Shown: positions 17,731 to 26,259 of the stretch, in pieces
Position numbering within the stretch: position 1 is the stretch's first letter
How the letters are laid out: every line of letters starts with the position of its first letter
Assembly: GCF_001704635.1 (NCBI RefSeq)
Contig: NZ_MAXF01000222.1
Span: 1 to 64,000 of the forward strand
Direction of reading: 5' to 3'
DNA from: Streptomyces sparsogenes
GTDB lineage: Bacteria; Actinomycetota; Actinomycetes; Streptomycetales; Streptomycetaceae
Length of the DNA stretch: 64,000 bases
The notes under the pieces: model-generated
Databases searched by the model: none
Told to the model about the DNA's origin: nothing
What the model saw: only the letters and a program-made list of their open reading frames with translations
Position numbers and translations under genes: made by a program

Positions 17731-18552
17731 ATGCGACAGGTTGCGAAAAAGGGCCTGATCACCATGGCGGCGGCGGGCGGCGTACTGGCCGTGACCGGCG
17801 GCTACGCCTACGCGGGCACGGGGGCGGGCGCTACGACCGCGCACTCGCCGGGAGCCGTGTCCGGCAACTCGATCCAGGCACCCGTCGAGATTCCGGTGAA
17901 CGTCTGCGGTAACACCGTGCAGATCCTCGGGGTGCTCAACGGGAGCGGGGGGACCGGCTGTGGCAACACGGTCGGCGGGGGCGCCTCCGGCGGCTCCCAG
18001 CAGAGCGGCTCCAGCGCGGAGAGCCGCACGGAGCACTCGCCGGGCATCGGCTCCGGCAACAACATCCAGGCCCCGATCCATGTGCCGGCGAACGTCTGCG
18101 GGAACGACATCGGGGTCGGCACGGGCGGAAACTCCGACTTCGGGGGCGAATGCGGCGGCGTCGTGGACGCCGAGCCGAGCGACCCCGGAGACCCGGGGCA
18201 GCCCGGCGACCCGGGTGACCCCGGAAACCCGGGCGACCCCGGTAACCCCGGTGACCCGGACGACCCGGGCAAGCCGCACCACCCCGGGGACGACAACCCG
18301 GGCGGCCACACGCCTGCCCCCTCCACACCGGGCAACAGCGGCGGCCACGGGGCGGGCCACGGTGGGCACCAGGGGGCCCAGCAGGCCGGCGCCCACGGCG
18401 CCTCCTCGCACCTCGGCGGCTCCCAGCCGACCGGCAGCGAGCAGCTCGCCCACACCGGCGCCGGGCCGGTCGCCATCGCCCTCCCGGCCGCGGCGGGCAT
18501 GCTGCTCGCGGGCACCGTGCTCTACCGCAGGGCGCGGGCCGGCCAGCGCTGA
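17731..18552 (+). CDS. chpC: Long chaplin, sortase-anchored, two chaplin domains
   Basis: A 273-residue secreted hydrophobic protein of aerial hyphae, long-chaplin class (ChpA-C). Residues 1-28 are a signal peptide (KK, hydrophobic core, then GYAYA). Chaplin domain 1 (about 38-80) and domain 2 (about 102-143) each hold the pattern HSPG..GN.IQAP and a Cys pair (Cys59/Cys77 and Cys123/Cys141). A linker of PGDPGDPGNPGD-type repeats (150-190) and a Gly/His/Ser-rich stretch follow. The C terminus has a sortase signal LAHTG (239-243), a hydrophobic span and RRARAGQR. Chaplins assemble into amyloid fibrils that waterproof hyphae and spores, and the long forms are covalently anchored to the wall. Start ATG chosen at the Lys-rich signal peptide behind GGCAGGGGAGCG. 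The symbol is inferred from synteny; it could equally be named chpA or chpB. Confidence 0.93.
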   Translation: MRQVAKKGLITMAAAGGVLAVTGGYAYAGTGAGATTAHSPGAVSGNSIQAPVEIPVNVCGNTVQILGVLNGSGGTGCGNTVGGGASGGSQQSGSSAESRTEHSPGIGSGNNIQAPIHVPANVCGNDIGVGTGGNSDFGGECGGVVDAEPSDPGDPGQPGDPGDPGNPGDPGNPGDPDDPGKPHHPGDDNPGGHTPAPSTPGNSGGHGAGHGGHQGAQQAGAHGASSHLGGSQPTGSEQLAHTGAGPVAIALPAAAGMLLAGTVLYRRARAGQR

Positions 18553-18619
18553 GGAGCGCTGAGCAGCGCTCAGACCGGCACATCGCGCCGCCCCCGGCGC
18601 GATGAGATGAGGTGACAAC

Positions 18620-18649
18620 GAGCGGGTCCCGCCACGGCGGGGCCCGCTC
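18620..18649 (+). terminator. Terminator after the chaplin gene
   Basis: GAGCGGGTCCCGCC and GGCGGGGCCCGCTC form a 14-bp stem with one G-T-type mismatch and a very short loop, followed by GGCGTTTC. It lies ~68 nt after the chaplin stop and can also serve the convergent DUF5703 gene. Confidence 0.75.
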
Positions 18650-18708
18650 GGCGTTTCAGCCGTTTACGTCTGCATGGTTCGAGTCTTCACGGTTCACTCT
18701 TCGGCGAT

Positions 18709-18897
18709 TCACCAGGTGGCGCGGAGCTGGCGGATGATCCGGCGGCGCAACCGCACCCTGCGGCTGCCGTCGGGATTGAGTCGAAGGCGGTCGAGCTCCC
18801 AGTGTCCGTACTCGGCATGATCGGTCAGCAAGCGCGTGGCGGCCTTGCGGGAGACCCCGCGCGGCACGTACACGTCGCAGAATTCGTATTCCGGCAT
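18709..18897 (-). CDS. DUF5703 family small basic protein
   Basis: A 62-residue protein beginning MPEYEFCDVYVPRGVSRKAA and ending LRRRIIRQLRATW. This matches the very conserved streptomycete family DUF5703, of unknown function. It is strongly basic at the C terminus (RRVRLRRR), so nucleic-acid or ribosome contact is possible, but no fold-defining motif is visible. Its start codon is 47 nt from the divergent start of the acidic hypothetical protein, so the two share a compact promoter region. Confidence 0.82.
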   Translation of the reverse strand: MPEYEFCDVYVPRGVSRKAATRLLTDHAEYGHWELDRLRLNPDGSRRVRLRRRIIRQLRATW

Positions 18898-18944
18898 CGC
18901 ATCTATTGTGCGGGACCAGGCCCCCTACGGATAGCGTCTGCACT

Positions 18945-19649
18945 ATGTCTGATGCTGCGCAGCCATCCGCTGCCGAGGTACGCGCCGCCGCCGAAGCGGT
19001 GAAAGCCGCACTGGATCGTCACCTCGACGCTGTCGAACGCCGGTCCGGGGAGGACGACCCGGCCGTCTACGCCGCGTTCAACGACCTGGCCGCGGCAGCC
19101 GAGGTGTACGACGAGCTGCTCTATGACGCCTACGACGAGGTGACGCCCTTCGAGATCCCAGGCGACGACTCCCTGCCCCCCTACGCCGGCCCCGACGAAC
19201 CGAGTGCCCTGAGCGTGCTGATCCGCCGGGACTACGCCGTCGTCGAACCCCAGCGCCTGCTCGCGCAGGCCCGGCGGGTCGCCGAGCTGGACCAGGCCCC
19301 CGCGGAACAGGCGGGGCCGGCCGGCGCGGCGGTCGTCGGCGACAGCGTCCAGTCCGCCATCGGCGTGCTCTTCGGCGAATACGAACCGGACGAGATCGCC
19401 TCCCGCCACAAGGAGTTCGGCCTCGAGGAGGGCGACTCCACCCTGTGGGTGGCGGCCGGCGACGAACTCGCCGAGCCGGGGGAGTGGCTGGCCGCCCCCT
19501 TCGACCAGCCGGACCCGCAGCAGGTCGTCTGCCGCTTCGACGTGAGCTCGGTCTTCGACGAGGACCTCGACGACGACGAAGACGAGGTCGAGGACGACGA
19601 CGAGGCGGAAGGCGAGGACGACCTGGAGGTGCTGGGCCCTGGCAACTGA
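18945..19649 (+). CDS. Conserved hypothetical protein with acidic C-terminal tail
   Basis: A 234-residue cytosolic protein that I do not recognise beyond its being a typical streptomycete hypothetical. The N-terminal part is helical and Ala-rich (AEVRAAAEAVKAALDRHL). The middle holds SALSVLIRRDYAVVEPQRLL and SVQSAIGVLFGEYEPDEIAS. The last ~35 residues are almost all Asp/Glu (DEDLDDDEDEVEDDDEAEGE). No enzyme motif, signal peptide or membrane segment is seen. The start ATG was chosen because it gives a normal N terminus 47 nt from the divergent DUF5703 gene, with a TAGCGT -10-like element ~14 nt upstream, so the mRNA may be leaderless or short-leadered. A perfect 17-bp terminator follows the stop. 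Confidence 0.82.
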   Translation: MSDAAQPSAAEVRAAAEAVKAALDRHLDAVERRSGEDDPAVYAAFNDLAAAAEVYDELLYDAYDEVTPFEIPGDDSLPPYAGPDEPSALSVLIRRDYAVVEPQRLLAQARRVAELDQAPAEQAGPAGAAVVGDSVQSAIGVLFGEYEPDEIASRHKEFGLEEGDSTLWVAAGDELAEPGEWLAAPFDQPDPQQVVCRFDVSSVFDEDLDDDEDEVEDDDEAEGEDDLEVLGPGN

Positions 19650-19661
19650 GCCCGCCTGTCC

Positions 19662-19697
19662 TGAGCCCCTGCGGCGCCGCGGCGCCGCAGGGGCTCA
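19662..19697 (+). terminator. Strong terminator, perfect 17-bp stem
   Basis: TGAGCCCCTGCGGCGCC and its exact complement flank a 2-nt centre, starting 13 nt after the stop of the acidic hypothetical protein. The total is 36 nt of perfect palindrome with no T tract. Confidence 0.85.
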
Positions 19698-20159
19698 GGC
19701 GTGCCGCCCGGCGCATGAGCCGCGTCGCCCCCTGGGCTCCGGCCGCGTAGGGCAGGTGCCGCGCGTGCCGGGCTGCGGGCTTCCGGGCCGCATGGCGTCA
19801 CCGTGGCAGGCGCGGCGGCCGGCCCGCGCGGCGGGTGAGGGCCTCTCCACCGCTCCTCGTACGGCCGCGCCCGTGGGCCGCAGGGTGTCCGTCCGCCTGC
19901 GCTGAGCGTGCGGGCTCGCTCATGGGCCGCGTGGCTCTACGGGCCGCCGCCGCGGGGCTGCACGTGCCGTGCCGCACGCGTCACGCGGGCATGCCGGTCC
20001 GCGTGACGCCTCAGGTCCCTGCACGGCCCGTCTCCGGACGGCCGCAGGTGCCGGGAGTGCCGCCCCCGGGGCGCGGGAGCGCGGCCGGTGCGTGAGGGCG
20101 GCCGGTGCGTGAGAGCGCCTCCACGGCTGCCCCGCCCGCGTCCGGGGGCGGGGCGCCGG
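19698..20159. other. 462-nt intergenic stretch without a supported gene
   Basis: Very GC-rich sequence between the terminator and the 3' end of the RecD2-like gene. The open frames have no ribosome binding sites or conserved-looking products. It contains a tandem duplication of GCGGCCGGTGCGTGAG at 20081-20096 and 20098-20113. Confidence 0.5.
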
Positions 20160-22949
20160 TCAGCGCGCCGTGGAGGGGAGCTGGGTCTGCAGCAGCGATC
20201 GCAGGCGGGTGGTCCGTTCCGTCGCCGGGATTTCGGCCACCGCCCGCGCCAGTGCCGCGTCCGCCCCGTGCACCACGGACAGGTGGCGCTCGCCACGGCT
20301 GAAGGCGGTGTACACCCAGGCCCGGGTCAGCCCCGCGGCGGCGTCTTGGGGCAGCACCACGACCGCCGCGGGCCAGCGCGTGCCGACGGCCTGGTGAGCG
20401 GTGAGCGCCCAGCCGGGGCGGACCGTGTCGGCGACCTGCTCGCGGGGCACCACGACGGCCGTGCCCGCGCAGTCGAGGTGTAGTCCCTCGGCGTCCGCCG
20501 AGACCACCGTGCCGGGCAGCGCACGGCCCGGCGCCGGGACATAGGCGACCCGGTCGCCCGGGTCGAAGCCGCCGAACCGGCCGGGTCCTGGGTTCAGCCG
20601 CTCCTTCAGGGCGGCGTTGAGCGCGCGGGTGCCCACCGCGCCGCCGTGGCCGGGGGTGATCACCTGTGTGTGCTCGGACGGCACGCCGAGGGCGCGCGGC
20701 ACCGAGTCCGCGACGAGCTGGACCGTGCGGTGCACGGCCTCGCCCGCGTCGCGCACCGGGACGATCACCACTTCCTTGCCCGGCGCCTCGACCTGGTTGA
20801 GCTCCCCGATCCCGATGGCCGAGACCAGCTCCCCGATCGGCCCGGGGTCGGGCGTGCGGGAGACGACCTGGGGGCAGCGGCGGGCGGCCAGGAGATCCGC
20901 GAAGACCTTGCCCGGCCCCGCCGACCACAGCACCCCGGGGTCCCCGCTCAGCACCAGCCGCGCGCCGTCCGGCAACGACTCCACGAGCATCGCCGCGGTC
21001 TCCACGTCCAGCTGCGGGGCGTCCAGCACGGCGATCAGATCGAGCGCGAGCGCCCCGTCCTCGTCCCGCCCCGGACCCTCCTGGCCGGCGAGCAGCCCCG
21101 CGACGGTGACCGCCGCGGCGTCGTCGATCAGCTCGGCCAGCCGGCGCCTGCCGTCCTCGGTGTGCGCCGCCGCGTAGGCCCGCAGCCCCAGGGACCCGGC
21201 CGCGGCGACGAGCGCCGCCGGCTCGGCCCGGGCCGCCTCGCCGCCGGTGTGCGCGACCAGGCCGTGGCCCGCGACCGCGCGGATCAGCTCCGCGGCGGAC
21301 GGGCTGGGCGCGGCGGCGGCCGCGGCCTCCCACCCGGCCGCGTCCGAACTGCCCGCGGCGCCATCCCCACCGCGCCCGGCCCCGACCGCGCCGACCGCGT
21401 GGCTTCCGGTCGCCACGCCTCCGGCCTCGGCAGCCGCAGTCCGACGGGTCGCCCCGTCCGCGTCGGCCGCACTGTCGGTGTCGGCTCCGGTCGCCCCGGG
21501 CGCGTCGGCCCTGGCTGTGTGGCTTCCGGTCGCCACGCCACCGGCCTCGGCAGCCGCAGTCGCGGCCGGAGTCGCCCTGCGCACGCCGGCCGCACTGTCC
21601 ACGTCCGCCCCGGCCCCGGCCGCGTCGCCCCCGGCCGCACTGTCCGTGTCGGCTGCGGCCTCAGCAGCCCCGGGCTCATCGGCCCCGTCCGCCTCGGCCG
21701 CCCCGGCCTCCGCCTGACTGGCCGCAGCCCCGGTCGCTTCCGGCGCACCGCCCTCGTCGCCGCCCTCGTCGCCCGCGCCACCCGGCGCCGTCGCGCTCAG
21801 CCGGTCGCTGAAGGTGCTCGCCAGCCGGGCCAGGCCGTCGGCCAGGCTCTCCTCCGCCAGCGCGAAGCGGTCCAGCCCCAGAAGGACCCGCACCGGCTGC
21901 TCGTCCTCCTCGTCCCCGTCCCCGGCCGCCGGGCGGGCGGCGCCCGGGGTGTCGAGGGCGTCCTGGAAGACCAGCACCCGGCCGTCCGCGATCGCGGAGC
22001 GCAGCCCCGCGTCCGGGTCCGGTACGGACAGCTTGGCCAGCCCCGCGCGCAGCGCGGAGGACTCCAGCGCGGTGTGGCCTTCGAGCGCGGCGCGCTCGAG
22101 CAGCCAGACCGTGAGCGCCTGGGCCCGGCGCTCGTCGTCCGGCCCGCAGCTCGGGCCGAGCAGGGCACGGGCGAAGCCGTCCGCCTGGTCGGGGCGCACG
22201 CCGGGCACGGCGAGCAGCTGCCACGGGTCCTCGCGCAGCGCCTCGGCGGCCCCCTCGCCGAGCGCCGCCACGACCGCGCCGGCCAGGCTCTCGGGTGCGC
22301 CGCCCTCGGCGAGGACCCGCCGGACCTCGGCGGCGCCGGGAGCGTTGTCGACCGGGCCGGACGCGGCCCTGGGCACGACCCGAACGGGCTGCCCGGCCCC
22401 GGCCCCCGGCCCCGCGAGGGCCCCGCTCGCCGGGGCGAGTCCGCCGGGCGCGCTCGCCCGGGGCTGCTCGCGCCCCGGGCCGCCCGTGCGCTCCCGCGCC
22501 CCCTCGGGACCGGCCCCGCTGCCCCCGGTGCCGCGGGTCGCGGCTCGGCCCTGGCGGGCCGCGGGGGTGTCCGTGAAGAACGAGGCCGCCGACCGCTCCC
22601 CGCTCTCGACGGCCCGCACGGCCGCGGCCAGCGCCTCCGCGGCGGCGGACCGCTTGCCGCCTCCCGCGCCCCCGGCGCCCCCGGCGGCGCCGCGCGGCGC
22701 CGCCGGGGCGTCGCCCTGCGGCTGGGTGGCGTCGCCCGGTGGCTGGTTGGCGTCGCCCAGCCGCTGCGTGGTGTCGGCCGCGGCCTCCGCCCCGGAGGGT
22801 GGCGCGGCGCTTGGCCCCGCCGCACCCGTATCGGCATCCGTATCCGTATCCGTATCCGCGTCCGCGTCCGTCCCCGCCGCGGGGGCGCCGGTGGTGGGCT
22901 CCTCCTCGGGCGCGGAGGCGGCGTCGCCGGCGAGGCGGTCGGTACTCAC
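20160..22949 (-). CDS. RecD2/TraA-like helicase homologue with degenerate ATPase motifs
   Basis: A 929-residue protein. Residues 1-190 are low-complexity (Asp/Thr, Pro/Gly/Ala). Residues about 205-400 resemble the helix-hairpin-helix region of RecD2 helicases (EVRRVLAEGGAPESLAGAVV, DPWQLLAVPGVRPDQADGFA). A long Ala/Gly/Asp-rich insert with repeated AEAGGVATGSH follows (about 410-550), then a RecD-type core and a UvrD_C2-like end (RPGWALTAHQAVGTRWPAAV, VYTAFSRGERHL). The Walker A position reads LVAHTGGEAARA with no GKT/S, and the Walker B position reads AVLDAPQLD rather than DEAxxLD. The ATPase is therefore probably dead although motifs IV-VI-like segments persist. It overlaps the upstream aldo/keto reductase by 4 nt (GTGA) and is co-translated with it. 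A structural DNA-binding role is possible. No frameshift is evident. Confidence 0.78.
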   Translation of the reverse strand: MSTDRLAGDAASAPEEEPTTGAPAAGTDADADTDTDTDADTGAAGPSAAPPSGAEAAADTTQRLGDANQPPGDATQPQGDAPAAPRGAAGGAGGAGGGKRSAAAEALAAAVRAVESGERSAASFFTDTPAARQGRAATRGTGGSGAGPEGARERTGGPGREQPRASAPGGLAPASGALAGPGAGAGQPVRVVPRAASGPVDNAPGAAEVRRVLAEGGAPESLAGAVVAALGEGAAEALREDPWQLLAVPGVRPDQADGFARALLGPSCGPDDERRAQALTVWLLERAALEGHTALESSALRAGLAKLSVPDPDAGLRSAIADGRVLVFQDALDTPGAARPAAGDGDEEDEQPVRVLLGLDRFALAEESLADGLARLASTFSDRLSATAPGGAGDEGGDEGGAPEATGAAASQAEAGAAEADGADEPGAAEAAADTDSAAGGDAAGAGADVDSAAGVRRATPAATAAAEAGGVATGSHTARADAPGATGADTDSAADADGATRRTAAAEAGGVATGSHAVGAVGAGRGGDGAAGSSDAAGWEAAAAAAPSPSAAELIRAVAGHGLVAHTGGEAARAEPAALVAAAGSLGLRAYAAAHTEDGRRRLAELIDDAAAVTVAGLLAGQEGPGRDEDGALALDLIAVLDAPQLDVETAAMLVESLPDGARLVLSGDPGVLWSAGPGKVFADLLAARRCPQVVSRTPDPGPIGELVSAIGIGELNQVEAPGKEVVIVPVRDAGEAVHRTVQLVADSVPRALGVPSEHTQVITPGHGGAVGTRALNAALKERLNPGPGRFGGFDPGDRVAYVPAPGRALPGTVVSADAEGLHLDCAGTAVVVPREQVADTVRPGWALTAHQAVGTRWPAAVVVLPQDAAAGLTRAWVYTAFSRGERHLSVVHGADAALARAVAEIPATERTTRLRSLLQTQLPSTAR

Positions 22950-23929
22950 AGCGTGCTCCAGTCCTGGTCGGGATAGCGGTGCACGGGCGCCGACACATCG
23001 TCGAGCGCCTGGCAGATTTCCTCTGGAAGACTAAGCGCCTCCACCGACAGCGCCGCCCTGAGCTGCTGCGCGTTTCGAGCGCCGACGATGGGCGCGGTGA
23101 CGCCCGGGCGGTCGCGGACCCAGGCGAGTGCCACGTGCAGCGGGGTGGTGGCCAGGCCGTCGGCCGCGGTGCTGACGGCTTCGACGATCCGGCTCGCCTC
23201 CTCGTCGAGGTAGGGGGCGACGAAGGCGGCCAGTTGGTCGGAGGCGCCGCGCGAGTCGGCAGGGGTGGTGTGGCGGTATTTGCCGGTGAGCACCCCGCGG
23301 CCCAGCGGGGAGGAGGGCAGGATGCCCAGGCCCAGGTCCAGGGCCGCGGGCAGCACCTCCCGTTCGATGCCGCGCTGCAGCAGCGAATACTCCATCTGGG
23401 TGCTGGCGAGCCGGGTGTGCGCGCCGGGCGAGGCGAGCTGCCAGGTGGCGGCCTTGGCGAGCTGCCAGCCGGAGAAGTTGGACACCCCGGCATACCGCGC
23501 CCGCCCGCTGCTGACCGCGATGTCCAGCGCCTGGAGCGTCTCCTCGAGCGGGGTGGCCGGGTCGAAGGCGTGCACCTGCCACAGATCGACGTATTCGGTG
23601 TTGAGCCGCTGGAGCGAGGCGTCGAGCGCGCCCAGCAGATAGCCCCGCGATCCGTCGAAGCGGCGGTCGGGATCCGGGACGCTGCCGGCCTTGGTGGCGA
23701 TGTGCAGCTCACGGCGCGGTACGAGGCCCCCCATCAGCTGGCCCAGGATGTACTCCGCTTCGCCGTCCGCGTACACATCGGCGGTGTCCACGAGGGTCCC
23801 GCCCGCTTCCCAGAACTCCTTGAGCTGATCCGCCGCGTCGTGTTCGTCCGTGTCCCGCCCCCAGGTGAGCGTGCCGAGCCCGAGGCGGGATACGCGCAGG
23901 CCCGTGCGGCCGAGGTGCCTTAGCTCCAT
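22946..23929 (-). CDS. Aldo/keto reductase
   Basis: A 327-residue NADPH-dependent oxidoreductase of the AKR superfamily. It begins MELRHLGRTGLRVSRLGLGT and keeps the tetrad region (GGTLVDTADVYADG with Asp and Tyr, HIATKAGS with Lys, DLWQVHAFD with His). The cofactor end has ILPSSPLGRGVLTGKY and VTAPIVGARNAQQL. The substrate is unknown. The start at 23929 is preferred over one nine codons upstream because a TAATCT -10 element (23938-23943) lies 8 nt before it, so the transcript probably begins at the ATG and is leaderless; no Shine-Dalgarno sequence is visible. It forms an operon with the RecD2-like gene through a 4-nt overlap. The LLM oxidoreductase is divergent. Confidence 0.9.
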   Translation of the reverse strand: MELRHLGRTGLRVSRLGLGTLTWGRDTDEHDAADQLKEFWEAGGTLVDTADVYADGEAEYILGQLMGGLVPRRELHIATKAGSVPDPDRRFDGSRGYLLGALDASLQRLNTEYVDLWQVHAFDPATPLEETLQALDIAVSSGRARYAGVSNFSGWQLAKAATWQLASPGAHTRLASTQMEYSLLQRGIEREVLPAALDLGLGILPSSPLGRGVLTGKYRHTTPADSRGASDQLAAFVAPYLDEEASRIVEAVSTAADGLATTPLHVALAWVRDRPGVTAPIVGARNAQQLRAALSVEALSLPEEICQALDDVSAPVHRYPDQDWSTL

Positions 23930-23986
23930 GAACGTTGAGATTACTGGCCGCGCCACGAACCGTGGCGGCCTGTGGATAACCCGGTC

Positions 23987-24016
23987 CTGACGTACCCGGA
24001 CGCGGCGCGCTAGAGT
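23987..24016 (+). promoter_or_regulatory. Candidate promoter for the LLM oxidoreductase
   Basis: CTGACG (23987-23992) and TAGAGT (24011-24016) are separated by 18 bp and match streptomycete housekeeping-sigma elements. The start codon lies 45 nt downstream. Confidence 0.45.
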
Positions 24017-24060
24017 CCCCGCGACAGGGACGTTACTGATGGGTAAGGGGTGCGTGCGGC

Positions 24061-25110
24061 ATGAGGCTCGGAATCAACCTCGGCTACTGGGGCGCCGGGA
24101 TGGACGCGGACAACCTGGCGGTCGCCCGGGAGGCAGACCGCCTCGGCTACGCGGTCTGCTGGGCCGCGGAGGCGTACGGCTCCGACGCTGCCACCGTGCT
24201 GGCGTGGGTGGCCGCCCAGACCGAGCGCATCGACGTCGGCTCGGCGATCTTCCAGATCCCGGCCCGGACGCCCGCGATGACGGCGATGACCGCCGCGACC
24301 CTCGACTCGCTCTCCGGAGGCCGCTTCCGGCTCGGGCTCGGCGTCTCGGGGCCGCAGGTCTCCGAGGGCTGGTACGGGGTGCGGTTCGACAAGCCGCTCG
24401 CCCGCACCCGCGAGTACGTGGAGATCATCCGCAAGGCCATGGCGCGCGAGCGCCTGACCCACGAGGGCGAGAACTGGACCCTGCCGCTGCCCGGCGGCCC
24501 CGGCAAGCCCATCAAGCTCACCGTGCACCCGGTGCGCGAGCACATCCCGCTGTACATCGCGGCCATCGGCCCGAAGAACCTCGAGCAGACCGGTGAGATC
24601 GCTGACGGCGCGCTGCTCGTCTTCTTCGCGCCCGAGCACGCCGAGGCGACGACCCTGAGCGCGATCCGCGCGGGCCGCGAGAAGGCGGGCAAGAGCCTGG
24701 ACGGCTTCGACCTGGTGCCGACCGTCCCGCTGGCCGTCGGCGACGACATCGACGCCCTCGCCGACGTCTTCCGCCCCTACACCGCGCTGTACGTGGGCGG
24801 CATGGGCAGCGCGAAGCAGAACTTCTACAACAAGCTGGCGCAGCGCATGGGGTACGAGAAGGAGGCCGCCGAGATCCAGGAGAAGTACCTGGCCGGCGAC
24901 AAGGAGGGCGCCGCCGCGGCCGTACCGCGCGAGCTGATCGACTCCACGACGCTGCTCGGCCCCGTCGAGCGCATCGCCGACCGCATGCGCGCGTACGCCG
25001 AGGCCGGCGTCACCACGCTGTCGCTGTCCCCGTCGGGCTTCACCCTCGAAGAGCGCGTCGCGGGGCTCCGCGCGGGCATCGAGGCGCTGGAGCGAGCCGG
25101 GCTGGCCTAG
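24061..25110 (+). CDS. LLM-class F420-dependent oxidoreductase
   Basis: A 349-residue bacterial luciferase-like TIM-barrel protein. The N terminus MRLGINLGYWGAGMDADNLA and the motifs EADRLGYAVCWAAEAYGSDA, IDVGSAIFQIPARTPAMTAM and GRFRLGLGVSGPQVSEGWYG are those of actinobacterial F420-dependent reductases, with GVTTLSLSP near the C terminus. Such enzymes use reduced F420 (or FMN) for hydride transfer to varied substrates; no substrate can be given. The length is normal. It is monocistronic by appearance, with its own promoter candidate upstream and two hairpins downstream. Confidence 0.9.
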   Translation: MRLGINLGYWGAGMDADNLAVAREADRLGYAVCWAAEAYGSDAATVLAWVAAQTERIDVGSAIFQIPARTPAMTAMTAATLDSLSGGRFRLGLGVSGPQVSEGWYGVRFDKPLARTREYVEIIRKAMARERLTHEGENWTLPLPGGPGKPIKLTVHPVREHIPLYIAAIGPKNLEQTGEIADGALLVFFAPEHAEATTLSAIRAGREKAGKSLDGFDLVPTVPLAVGDDIDALADVFRPYTALYVGGMGSAKQNFYNKLAQRMGYEKEAAEIQEKYLAGDKEGAAAAVPRELIDSTTLLGPVERIADRMRAYAEAGVTTLSLSPSGFTLEERVAGLRAGIEALERAGLA

Positions 25111-25122
25111 CGCACCCCGCGC

Positions 25123-25221
25123 CCCGGGCGGTCCCGGCCGGGACCCCCGGGCGGCGGCTGTCCGGGGAGGGGAAGATCTGCGGCCGTGGTGGGGGCTCGG
25201 GGTGTCTTCCCCGCCACGGCC
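25123..25221 (+). terminator. Two successive terminator hairpins after the LLM gene
   Basis: The first hairpin (25123-25151) has arms CCCGGG plus GGTCCC around GGCC with one bulge. The second (25182-25221) has arms GGCCGTGG and CCACGGCC, with GGGG/CCCC pairing inside. Both lie between the LLM stop and the ferritin-like gene; the remaining 158 nt to that gene hold its control region, with a TTGACT element at about 25338-25343. Confidence 0.6.
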
Positions 25222-25379
25222 GTCACCCAGCACAACGCTCAGGCCCCCGGGCGGTTACGCGAGCGCCCGACACCTCGCCGGTCCCTCGGCCGGTGGAGCG
25301 GAGGAGGCCACCTGTTGCCGCGCCCGGCGCCCGGCATTTGACTTTTGCTGCGCGGACGTCGGGCACGGAGGTGGCGGAG

Positions 25380-26168
25380 ATGCTCTCGGCGAAAAGGCTG
25401 TTCCAGGAGATTGTCGACAACGACGAATCCTTCCGGCTCTTGTGTTCCATCGCCGCCGGCGGCGAGGCCCAGGGCGGCTGGGAGAACGGCAGGATCGCCA
25501 CCCTCGTACCGGACAGCGAGCGCGCCCTCGCCCCGAAGATCGCCCGGCACGGCGCGGACGAGGACAAGCACGGCAGGATCTTCAACGCCCTGCTGCGCCG
25601 GCGCGGGCTCGAACCGGTCGAGGTCCCGCCCGAGACCGACTACACCATGCTGCTCGAAGCGCGCGGTGTCGGCCTCGCCCACGACAAGCTGCGCCGCGAC
25701 GCACCGCTCACCGAGCACGACATCGTCGCCTACCTCGCCCACAGCCGGGTCACCGAGCAGCGCGCGGCCGGCCAGATGGCGATGCTGTGCCGGTTCTTCG
25801 GGGACGACCCGCTCCTCGGCCGCGCGCTCAAGATGATCGCGGGCGACGAGGAGAACCACCTGGCCTACTGCCACGAGGAGCTGCTGCGCCTGGCCGCCGC
25901 CGGGCACGGCCGGGCGATCCGGCGCGCCCTGAGGGAGTGCGCGCTCGTCGAGGCCCGGGTGCACCGCGACGTCAGCCTCGCCGTGATGGCCCGTATGGGC
26001 CGCATCCTGGGCTGGTCGCGGGCCAGGGGGGCGCTGCTGACGGCGGGCGTCCACGCCGTGTACCTGTACGAGCGGCTCGGCGGCTGGCGGCGCATGGTGA
26101 CCCTGCGGACGCCGGAGCGGCTGGACGCGCTCGGCGGGCCCGCCGAGCCCACCCCCGAGTTCGCCTGA
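25380..26168 (+). CDS. Ferritin-like di-iron domain protein
   Basis: A 262-residue all-helical protein with the paired metal-ligand helices of the ferritin/rubrerythrin superfamily: ARHGADEDKHGRIFNALLRR (Glu and His ligands), SRVTEQRAAGQMAMLCRFFG and MIAGDEENHLAYCHEELLR. The C-terminal third contains a hydrophobic helix (GALLTAGVHAVYLYERLGG) that may be membrane-associated. It was described here as ferritin-like from motif spacing only; the substrate or partner is unknown. The start ATG lies 8 nt after GGAGG. It is convergent with corA. Confidence 0.85.
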   Translation: MLSAKRLFQEIVDNDESFRLLCSIAAGGEAQGGWENGRIATLVPDSERALAPKIARHGADEDKHGRIFNALLRRRGLEPVEVPPETDYTMLLEARGVGLAHDKLRRDAPLTEHDIVAYLAHSRVTEQRAAGQMAMLCRFFGDDPLLGRALKMIAGDEENHLAYCHEELLRLAAAGHGRAIRRALRECALVEARVHRDVSLAVMARMGRILGWSRARGALLTAGVHAVYLYERLGGWRRMVTLRTPERLDALGGPAEPTPEFA

Positions 26169-26259
26169 CACCCGGCCGCGCCGCCCCGGCCGGTCGCTCC
26201 CCCGCCCGGTCGGCCGCCTACGTTTGCCGCGCCGCCTACAGCCCGGCCCCGCCGCCCGG

